This document shows positions 1-5,685 of a DNA stretch of 5,685 bases, in pieces. Source of the DNA: Lachnospiraceae bacterium (GTDB taxonomy: Bacteria; Bacillota_A; Clostridia; Lachnospirales; Lachnospiraceae). The DNA lies in contig JAGACI010000087.1 in assembly GCA_017614185.1 (NCBI GenBank), positions 1-5,685 on the forward strand, in the 5' to 3' direction. The position numbers and the translations under genes are program-made. Numbering within the stretch: the stretch's first letter is position 1; every line of letters begins with the position of its first letter. The notes under the pieces were generated by a model that made no database searches, was not told where the DNA came from, and was given only the letters and a program-made list of their open reading frames with translations.

Positions 1-1
1 A

Positions 2-631
2 ATCATCCTGGCAATAGCGTTTAACGAAGTCAAAAATAAACATTTTAAGAAGGTTACTCAGACAATCTCTTATCTGCCTTACTTCATATCTGTAGTGGTT
101 GTGGCATCAATGCTTATTCAGTTCCTTTCTACAGAAGGTGTTGTAAACGGTGTTCTACAGGCTTTGGGAAGAGAGCCGATCTTCTTCTTGCAGGAGCCGA
201 AATATTTCAGATTCATATATCTGGCGAGCGACATCTGGCAGGGTGTAGGCTTTGCGGCGATTATCTACCTTGCGGCTTTATCAGGAATTCCACAGGAACA
301 ATACGAGGCTGCTACGGTTGATGGCGCGAATAAGTTTCAAAAGATGCTGTATATCACAATTCCATGCCTGATTCCCACCATTGTAATGATGTTCATTATA
401 AGACTCGGAAGCGTTATAGCAGTCGGACATGAAAAGATAATTCTTCTTTATAACCCTCTTACATATGAAACGGCGGATGTATTTAACTCCTATGTTTACA
501 GGGTTGGTCTTCAGGATATGAAGTACAGTTACGCACAGGCAGTTTCACTTTTCCAGAATGTGGTTGGATTTGTAATGGTATTTGCGGCAAACAAGATCAC
601 AAGAAAACTTGACGGAACGACTTTGTGGTAA
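2..631 (+). CDS. ABC sugar transporter permease, LplB type (5'-truncated by window start)
   Basis: This is an inner-membrane subunit of an ABC importer for complex sugars or oligosaccharides. The frame is open from base 2, so the gene begins before the window; 209 residues are visible, and LplB-type permeases usually have about 300-320. The visible part begins at the end of a membrane segment and continues with the family-typical stretch QTISYLPYFIS (residues 20-30). Further hydrophobic segments lie at about 26-44, 74-95, 118-141 and 182-199. The cytoplasmic EAA loop that contacts the ATPase is clear at about 96-127, with YEAATVDGAN holding the conserved Gly108. A GTG at base 95 falls inside the conserved region and is not the start. 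The next gene starts 13 bases after the stop, and it encodes the partner permease. Family assignment is firm; the substrate is unknown. Confidence 0.93.
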   Translation: MILAIAFNEVKNKHFKKVTQTISYLPYFISVVVVASMLIQFLSTEGVVNGVLQALGREPIFFLQEPKYFRFIYLASDIWQGVGFAAIIYLAALSGIPQEQYEAATVDGANKFQKMLYITIPCLIPTIVMMFIIRLGSVIAVGHEKIILLYNPLTYETADVFNSYVYRVGLQDMKYSYAQAVSLFQNVVGFVMVFAANKITRKLDGTTLW

Positions 632-641
632 GGAGGAGGGG
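632..641 (+). promoter_or_regulatory. Strong ribosome binding site of the second permease
   Basis: GGAGGAGGGG directly follows the stop codon of the first permease and ends three bases before the ATG at 645. With the A of the stop codon it forms AGGAGG at 631-636, eight bases from the ATG. It decides the start at 645 over a possible upstream in-frame start at 582 inside the first permease gene. Confidence 0.85.
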
Positions 642-644
642 ACG

Positions 645-1523
645 ATGAAACCAAAGTTTAGTATTGGCGAGAAGCTATACGTCTTCTTTTGCTATTTCTT
701 TATCATTGCACTTTGCGTGACTATTCTTTATCCGTTTATCTATATGATTTCCGCTTCACTCAGTTCAACAACAGCGGTTATGAGAAACAAAGTTGTGTTG
801 TGGCCGGTTGAGTTTACGGCGGAAGCATACAGGGTGGTTGTTCAGTATAAGGGTATCTGGACTGCATATGGAAACACACTGTTTTACACGATAGTCGGAA
901 CCTTTATAAACCTTGCTTTTACAATCCTTGCGGCATATCCCCTTTCAAAGAAAAGATGGGGAGCAAGAAAAGTGATGTCATTCATCCTTGTTTTTACCAT
1001 GTGGTTTGGAGGCGGTCAGATTCCATTTTATCTGACCATGAAAAACTTAGGCCTTCTTGACACAAGACTTGCAATCCTTATTTACGGTGCAGTCAGTGCC
1101 TATTACGTAATCATATTCAGAACGCATTTTGAGAGCCTGCCTGATTCTCTTGAGGAGTCGGCAAGAATCGAAGGAGCAAATGACATTGTTATCTTAACAA
1201 GAATTATGATTCCTCTTTCAAAGCCTATAATGGCAGCCATTGCACTTTATTATGCAATCGGAAGGTGGAATTCATACTTCTGGGAGATGATGCTTCTTCA
1301 GGATGAAAGCAAACTCCCGGTACAGGTTATCTTACAGAGAATTGTAATAAACAGCCAGTTAAGCGAAGATGTTGCTTCTGCCTTGACGGCGGGACAACAG
1401 TCATTCCCTATGACAATTAAATTTGCAGCTATCGTTATCACTGCGTTGCCTATCATCTGTATTTATCCTTTCTTACAAAAATACTTTGTAAGCGGAGCGT
1501 TGGTAGGAAGCGTTAAGGAATAA
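645..1523 (+). CDS. ABC sugar transporter permease, LplC/YtcP type
   Basis: This is the second membrane subunit of the importer, expected to form a heterodimer with the permease encoded just upstream. The 292-residue length is normal for the carbohydrate permease family (COG0395-like). Six hydrophobic segments can be seen at about 12-34, 77-97, 108-132, 141-160, 194-208 and 258-277. The EAA loop lies at about 165-194, with LEESARIEGAND and a downstream IMIPLSKP, the standard ATPase-coupling signature. The C-terminus, QKYFVSGALVGSVKE, matches the typical end of LplC/YtcP proteins. The ATG at 645 is preferred because of its strong ribosome binding site; a start at 582 would overlap the upstream gene by 50 bases and add an atypical polar N-terminus. 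Family assignment is firm; the substrate is unknown. Confidence 0.95.
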   Translation: MKPKFSIGEKLYVFFCYFFIIALCVTILYPFIYMISASLSSTTAVMRNKVVLWPVEFTAEAYRVVVQYKGIWTAYGNTLFYTIVGTFINLAFTILAAYPLSKKRWGARKVMSFILVFTMWFGGGQIPFYLTMKNLGLLDTRLAILIYGAVSAYYVIIFRTHFESLPDSLEESARIEGANDIVILTRIMIPLSKPIMAAIALYYAIGRWNSYFWEMMLLQDESKLPVQVILQRIVINSQLSEDVASALTAGQQSFPMTIKFAAIVITALPIICIYPFLQKYFVSGALVGSVKE

Positions 1524-1540
1524 AAAACATTTTTCAATAC

Positions 1541-1548
1541 AAAGGAGG
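1541..1548 (+). promoter_or_regulatory. Strong ribosome binding site of the solute-binding protein
   Basis: AAAGGAGG is a near-perfect Shine-Dalgarno sequence, with six bases between its core and the ATG at 1555. It sits in the longest gap of the window (1524-1554, 31 bases). No hairpin terminator or clear promoter boxes are visible in that gap, so the binding-protein gene is probably read from the same transcript as the permeases. Confidence 0.85.
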
Positions 1549-1554
1549 AAGGAA

Positions 1555-3162
1555 ATGTTTAAGAAAAAGTTAGTATCACTTGCACTTGCCGTAACTATGG
1601 TCGCTTCTTTATGCGCCTGTGGTGGCAACACTGTATCGGTATCAACCGATGCAGCTGATGAGACAGCAGCAGTTGAAACAAATGATGGGGCAGAAGAGGT
1701 TGCAGAGGTTAAAGAACCTGATCTTTCAGAGAACGTTGAGTTCTCAATCTTTATCCCCAGCCGTAAGGCAGATGCCATTTATGATGAGAATACATTGACT
1801 CTCAAAGCACTTGGCGAAAAGATGAATGTTACTTTTGATATCGATACCGTAATCAACAGCGAATCAAAAGCAAAACTTGCAAGCATCATCTCTTCGGGAG
1901 ATATCCCTGATATCTGTGCAGGCAACATGAGCCTCTTAAAGCAGTTTGGAAGAGACGGCGCATTCGTAGCTTTGGATGAGCTTATTGATGACAAGTATCC
2001 CAACTTAAAGAAGTATGTAATAGATGATCCCGAGGTTATGGCTCAGAGCGTATCATCAGACGGCCACCTTTATGTTATCCCCATGCTTACCGCTATGAGA
2101 ACAGCTATGGGATACATGATTCGTCAGGACTGGCTTGATGAACTTGGACTTGAGAGACCTGAGACAATTGATGACTGGTACAACGTTCTTACCGAGTTTA
2201 AGAAAGCTAAAGGCGTTAACCCCTTATTCTTAGACAGAGCATGGGAGTTATACTATAACAACTTCTCAGACGCATGGGGCATCGAGCTTAACCCCAATAA
2301 CAGCTTCTGGACAGTAAAGGATGGCAAGGAAGTGTTTGCACCCATGACAGAAGAGGCAAAGGCTTACTTAACAGAAATGCAGAAGTGGTATAAAGAAGGA
2401 CTTATCGATCCCGAATTTATTACACGTGAGGATACATGTAACTACCATGTTCTTAATGACCTCGCAGGTGCAGGCTGCTACTGGACAGGTTACCTTGCAG
2501 GATTCAATGAGAATGACGAAGTTAAGGCAAACGATCCCAATACAAACTGGCAGGTTATTAATCCCCCTGTTCTTAAAAAGGGTGATGCTCCCAAGACTTT
2601 CTCACAGCAGGCTAAGACTGTAGGTCATTCATGGGCTATTTCTGCAGACTGTGAGAACATTGAAAGAGCACTTCAGATGTTTGAGTATGTTTACTCTGAT
2701 GAAGGCTCAATGCTTTTCAACTTCGGTGAAGAGGGATACAGCTACGAGTACAAGGACGGCGTTCCCACATACACACAGATGGTTTATGATTTCGGTTCAA
2801 CTGCTTGGGTTCAGTCAAACGGCTTACAGGCATTAATCGGAATGAGACAGCTTCCCGAGTATGAGAAGGCTCAGTGTGCAAGCGAAGATGCATGCAGACA
2901 GCTTTTCTACTATGACGAAAATGATCTGTTCTATCCTTTGAATCCTACACTTACTCTTGATGAGGATGAGCAGGACGAGTACGACGCCATCATGGGTGCT
3001 ATCTCTACATACGCCGAAGAAGAAATGCTTAAGTTCTTCACAGGTGCAAAGAGCATGGATGAATATGATGCGTTTGTTGAGACCCTTAAGTCAATGGGTA
3101 TCGAGAGAGCAACAGAACTTGAGAACGAAGCATATGAAAAATATGCAGCAAACTTCAAATAA
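1555..3162 (+). CDS. Extracellular solute-binding lipoprotein of the sugar ABC transporter (LplA/LipO type)
   Basis: This 535-residue lipoprotein is the substrate-capturing part of the importer, held outside the membrane by a lipid anchor. It has a KKK N-terminus, a hydrophobic core at about 6-19 and a lipobox LCAC, with Cys22 the likely lipidated residue followed by GG. Residues 25-58 form an acidic Ala/Thr/Glu-rich linker. The family-1 binding fold follows, with recognisable LplA-like blocks: SSGDIPDI (113-120), GYMIRQDWLDELGL (186-199), GHSWAIS (357-363) and FNFGEEGYSYEYKDG (389-403). Its length matches the large LplA/LipO subfamily rather than the shorter (about 400-residue) sugar-binding proteins. 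It follows both permease genes, a common order in such operons. Its proline codons are biased towards CCC, unlike the neighbours, which suggests high expression. The ligand cannot be read from the sequence. Confidence 0.94.
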   Translation: MFKKKLVSLALAVTMVASLCACGGNTVSVSTDAADETAAVETNDGAEEVAEVKEPDLSENVEFSIFIPSRKADAIYDENTLTLKALGEKMNVTFDIDTVINSESKAKLASIISSGDIPDICAGNMSLLKQFGRDGAFVALDELIDDKYPNLKKYVIDDPEVMAQSVSSDGHLYVIPMLTAMRTAMGYMIRQDWLDELGLERPETIDDWYNVLTEFKKAKGVNPLFLDRAWELYYNNFSDAWGIELNPNNSFWTVKDGKEVFAPMTEEAKAYLTEMQKWYKEGLIDPEFITREDTCNYHVLNDLAGAGCYWTGYLAGFNENDEVKANDPNTNWQVINPPVLKKGDAPKTFSQQAKTVGHSWAISADCENIERALQMFEYVYSDEGSMLFNFGEEGYSYEYKDGVPTYTQMVYDFGSTAWVQSNGLQALIGMRQLPEYEKAQCASEDACRQLFYYDENDLFYPLNPTLTLDEDEQDEYDAIMGAISTYAEEEMLKFFTGAKSMDEYDAFVETLKSMGIERATELENEAYEKYAANFK

Positions 3163-3167
3163 AGTCT

Positions 3168-4820
3168 ATGTCAAAGATTAAGATAAGAACCATATCTTCA
3201 TTGGAAAAGTGTCTTGCGGACGGTTTGATTGAAAATACGAAAGAGATTAAGAAACTTTCATTGTTAAAGAATGAAACGGCCTCTTTCCAGATTGCATATC
3301 AAATGGATGACGGATGGAATAAGAAACTTGATTATTTCATTCGTGTTAAAGGTCCTGCAAAAGACTATGTGAAGATATTCAGGGTAATGGAGATGCCGGC
3401 GGCGACTCCAATCCTTGACGAAGAACATGATAAAGACGTTTTAGGCAGCAAGTCGGGGTTATTCCCTGACTTGCTACTGCCGGCTAAAGAGGATGAAGAA
3501 TACTTTCTTACCAATCACAGGCTTTTGACCTTGTGGATTGATGTCGAACCGGATGAGAAGATAAGTGGGAAGTCTGAATTGGAAGTCGATTTCCTTGATG
3601 AAGAAGGAAGTGTACTGGGGAGTACAGATATAGAAATAGACATCATTGACGAATTGCTTCCAAGGCAGGAAATCATTCATACAGAGTGGTTTTACTGCGA
3701 TACGCTTATGAGCTATTATCACACGTCTGCTTTCGATGAAAGACACTGGGAGATAATCGAAAGATTCATGAAGAAGGCCGTGGCAAACGGAATCAACATG
3801 ATTCTTACGCCTGTATTTACCTATGCACTTGATACCAAAGTGGGAGCGGAACGTCCCACAACACAGCTTGTAAAGGTTAATGTGAACGGTGACTCGGAGT
3901 ATGAGTTCGACTTTGAGTTATTCGACAGATTTATAAACCTTGCAAAAAATTGCGGGTATGAATACTTCGAGATGGGGCATCTTTTTACCCAATGGGGAGC
4001 GAAGGCGACACCAAAGATAATTGCACAAACTTGCGATGGCCCAAAGAGAATCTTTGGCTGGGATGTTGCATCAACGGATGAAAGATATAAAGATTTCCTG
4101 ATGCAGTTTATGCCAAAGCTTGTGGAAGAGCTTAAGAGGTTAAAGGTGTTTGATAAGACCTTCTATCATATCTCCGACGAACCAAGAGAGAGCAGCTTGG
4201 AAAACTATAAGACGGGCTATGATTTAATCAAACAATTCGTGCCTGAAGATAAAATCATAGATGCCATGTCAAATTTTAGTTTCTATGAGAAGAAGGTTTT
4301 GAACAAACCGGTACCTTCAACAGAGGCTCTAAAGAGGTTTATCGATGCCGGCGTAAGTGACTTATGGACTTATTATTGCTGTGATGCAAGGATAAAGCTT
4401 TCAAACAGATACTTTGCAATGCCTTCATACAGAACGAGGGTACTTGGAATTCAGCTTTATTTATACGACATAGCAGGTTTCCTGCATTGGGGTTATAACT
4501 TTTATTTCAGCCAGTTTTCACTAAGACCGATTAACCCCTTTGTGCAGACAGACTGTGACGGCTTTGCGGAATCAGGAGATGCATTTCTTGTTTATCCGGG
4601 ACCTGACGGAGAGCCTTTGGACTCGGTAAGACTAAAACTGTTAAGGGATGCATTTCAGGACATAAGAGCGCTTAAGTTACTTGAAGAGAAAAAGGGAAAG
4701 ACTTTTGTACATGATTTGATAAAAGAGGAGCTCGGAGAGATTACTTTTACCGAGTACCCGCGATTTATCAAATGCTATATCACATTCAGAGAGAAAGTAA
4801 ACAGTTTAATTGGGGATTAA
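3168..4820 (+). CDS. DUF4091 / glycoside hydrolase 123-like protein, cytoplasmic
   Basis: This 550-residue protein has no signal peptide or membrane segment, so it should act in the cytoplasm. Residues 1-165 look like a beta-rich N-terminal domain, and about 170-500 resemble the (beta/alpha)8 catalytic domain of DUF4091/GH123. The strongest evidence is HISDEPRESS at 334-343: the adjacent Asp337-Glu338 matches the acidic pair that GH123 beta-N-acetylgalactosaminidases use in substrate-assisted catalysis. Other family-like blocks are EWFYCDTL (173-180), LWTYYCCDARI (399-409), YRTRVLGIQLYLYDIAGFLHWGYN with its aromatic patch (421-444), and VRLKLLRDAFQDIRALKLLE (487-506). It starts five bases after the binding-protein gene and ends three bases before the GH16 gene, which suggests that it processes imported oligosaccharides. 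The DUF4091 group is broader than the characterised GalNAc-releasing enzymes, so the substrate is inference. Confidence 0.85.
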   Translation: MSKIKIRTISSLEKCLADGLIENTKEIKKLSLLKNETASFQIAYQMDDGWNKKLDYFIRVKGPAKDYVKIFRVMEMPAATPILDEEHDKDVLGSKSGLFPDLLLPAKEDEEYFLTNHRLLTLWIDVEPDEKISGKSELEVDFLDEEGSVLGSTDIEIDIIDELLPRQEIIHTEWFYCDTLMSYYHTSAFDERHWEIIERFMKKAVANGINMILTPVFTYALDTKVGAERPTTQLVKVNVNGDSEYEFDFELFDRFINLAKNCGYEYFEMGHLFTQWGAKATPKIIAQTCDGPKRIFGWDVASTDERYKDFLMQFMPKLVEELKRLKVFDKTFYHISDEPRESSLENYKTGYDLIKQFVPEDKIIDAMSNFSFYEKKVLNKPVPSTEALKRFIDAGVSDLWTYYCCDARIKLSNRYFAMPSYRTRVLGIQLYLYDIAGFLHWGYNFYFSQFSLRPINPFVQTDCDGFAESGDAFLVYPGPDGEPLDSVRLKLLRDAFQDIRALKLLEEKKGKTFVHDLIKEELGEITFTEYPRFIKCYITFREKVNSLIGD

Positions 4821-4823
4821 TAT

Positions 4824-5685
4824 ATGAAAATAAAAAAAGTATTGGGTTTGTTGACGGCATTTGTCCTTCTGCTTACGACAGTCGGATGCAGCGTGCCACA
4901 GGTTATTATTGATGTCCCGGGAACTGAAAACGGGGAGAACGGAAATAATAACGAAAACGGAGAAAACGGAGGAAATGAGAATCCGGGAGAAAATCCGGAG
5001 AATCCTGAAGAGGGAAATGAGGCATATGAGCCGGCAATCTATGATGAATTTGATGACGGGAAACTTAATTCCGACACCTGGCTTGTAGCATGCAGAAACT
5101 GGGGCGGATATACAGATGCCGAGAGAACACAGTTATATAACAACGGCGTAGTGCCTGAGAATGTCCATGTTGAAAACGGAGTTCTTGTTCTTAGCGCTCA
5201 TGGCAACAACTATGAAGGTGACATTTCCGGTGTCAACAACAGAGGTGAAAGAACCGGGGACGGAAAACGATGCGGTGCATGTATAGTTACAAGGGATTAT
5301 TTTGCCTCGGGAGAATATGAAGTTAAAGCAAAAGTAATGCCAAATCTTGGTGCGTGCTCAGCCATCTGGACTTTTGAGTATGAGGAACATTATCCGGGCG
5401 AAGAAGGATATACGGGTAACGGTGATTACAGCGTAGTTAATCATGAAATAGATATTGAGATGCCCGGCAAATCACCCGATACAGGTGAGATATCCTATAA
5501 CTATTCATTGTGTAACAGCTGGATAGGCGAGAATGATGATGAGTATATAAGCCAAAGGACGCCTATGCCAGGACCGCAAAACGACGGAGAGTGGCATACA
5601 TATAAGTTTGTATGGCATACAGGAGATGACAATGAAGAGGCTCGGGTTGATTATTATGTAGACGGTGCTCTTATATGCACCAATA
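4824..5685 (+). CDS. Surface lipoprotein with GH16 glycoside hydrolase domain (3'-truncated by window end)
   Basis: The first 287 codons are visible and remain open to the window edge. A hydrophobic signal (6-20) ends in TVGC, making Cys22 the likely lipid anchor; Thr at -3 is less usual than Leu. Residues 34-66 form a flexible Asn/Glu/Gly/Pro-rich spacer. The GH16 domain starts at about 72 with YDEFDDGKLNSDTW and continues with RDYFASGEYEVKAKV (157-171). The catalytic strand HEIDIEMPG (207-215) follows, with Glu208 the expected nucleophile, Asp210 the helper and Glu212 the acid/base. WHTYKFVW (257-264) and DYYVDG (276-281) are also standard GH16 blocks. GH16 enzymes are retaining endo-hydrolases of beta-glucans or galactans; which one applies here is not clear. 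The start has a modest GGGGA element eight bases upstream, inside the end of the preceding gene. The missing end should complete the beta-sandwich and may carry further domains. Confidence 0.9.
   Translation, partial: MKIKKVLGLLTAFVLLLTTVGCSVPQVIIDVPGTENGENGNNNENGENGGNENPGENPENPEEGNEAYEPAIYDEFDDGKLNSDTWLVACRNWGGYTDAERTQLYNNGVVPENVHVENGVLVLSAHGNNYEGDISGVNNRGERTGDGKRCGACIVTRDYFASGEYEVKAKVMPNLGACSAIWTFEYEEHYPGEEGYTGNGDYSVVNHEIDIEMPGKSPDTGEISYNYSLCNSWIGENDDEYISQRTPMPGPQNDGEWHTYKFVWHTGDDNEEARVDYYVDGALICTN
4926..5021 (+). repeat. Purine-rich low-complexity repeat encoding an Asn/Glu/Gly/Pro linker
   Basis: Imperfect repeats of GAAAACGGA-like and AATCCGGAG-like units encode ENG and ENP motifs at residues 35-66 of the GH16 lipoprotein. 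The coding strand is strongly purine-biased here. The likely role is a flexible spacer that holds the catalytic domain away from the membrane and through the cell wall. Such tracts often vary in length between strains by slippage. Confidence 0.75.

Noticed and set aside
582..644. Possible upstream start of the second permease at 582
   Set aside because: It would overlap the first permease by 50 bases and add a charged tail unlike the family, while the ATG at 645 has a near-ideal ribosome binding site.
1524..1554. Terminator or internal promoter in the largest gap
   Set aside because: The A- and T-rich bases form no stem with a following T-run, and no convincing -35/-10 pair with proper spacing is visible.
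1612..1620. Cys20 of the binding protein as the lipidated residue instead of Cys22
   Set aside because: With Cys20 the preceding residue would be Leu, which does not fit a lipobox; LCAC with Ala before Cys22 and GG after it fits well.
1473..2003. Two back-to-back minus-strand open frames, 1473-1778 and 1779-2003
   Set aside because: They lie opposite the permease end and the binding-protein gene. Their translations are Ser/Ala/Phe-rich mirror images of the sense codons and match no recognisable family.
2426..2836. Plus-strand open frames at 2426-2623 and 2651-2836
   Set aside because: They lie entirely inside the well-supported binding-protein gene in another frame, and their translations show low-complexity shadow composition.
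2931..3181. Minus-strand frame 2931-3158 and plus-strand frame 2957-3181
   Set aside because: Both are shadows of the binding-protein C-terminus. The second would also run over the start of the GH123-like gene and has no ribosome binding site or family signal.
3474..3746. Minus-strand open frame within the GH123-like gene
   Set aside because: It lies opposite a coding region with clear family motifs, and its protein shows no recognisable domain.
4861..5088. Plus-strand 75-codon frame rich in Arg, Lys and Met
   Set aside because: It is a shifted-frame reading of the GH16 lipoprotein signal and its purine-rich linker. The true frame, open from 4824, has a signal peptide and the GH16 motifs.

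Overview
The window is one stretch of a single, tightly packed operon-like gene cluster. All five genes are on the + strand and both ends are cut. The style of the genes suggests a Gram-positive anaerobe of the Clostridia, most likely a Lachnospiraceae-type gut or rumen bacterium. The reasons are strong GGAGG ribosome binding sites, frequent AGA arginine codons, moderate GC content, a LplABC-type sugar transporter with a lipoprotein binding protein whose lipobox is followed by GG, and protein families common in that group. This assignment comes from pattern recognition, not from a search.

Layout: (1) 2-631, the C-terminal two thirds of a LplB-type ABC sugar permease; (2) 645-1523, the partner LplC/YtcP-type permease; (3) 1555-3162, the extracellular solute-binding lipoprotein of the same transporter; (4) 3168-4820, a 550-residue protein without a signal peptide that belongs to the DUF4091 / glycoside hydrolase 123-like group and has an adjacent Asp-Glu pair in a SDEP motif; (5) 4824 to the window end, a surface lipoprotein with an Asn/Glu/Gly/Pro-rich linker and a GH16 catalytic domain (HEIDIE motif), cut by the window edge. 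Gaps between genes are 13, 31, 5 and 3 bases. No terminator, promoter, RNA gene, mobile element or CRISPR array is visible, and no stretch of 300 bases lacks a gene.

The genes fit one working model. The lipid-anchored GH16 enzyme cuts a polysaccharide at the cell surface, the binding protein captures the oligosaccharides, the two permeases import them with energy from an ATPase encoded elsewhere, and the cytoplasmic GH123-like enzyme trims the imported product. The substrate is not determined by the sequence. The pairing of a GH16 endo-enzyme with a cytoplasmic GH123-like enzyme is the most interesting feature of the window.
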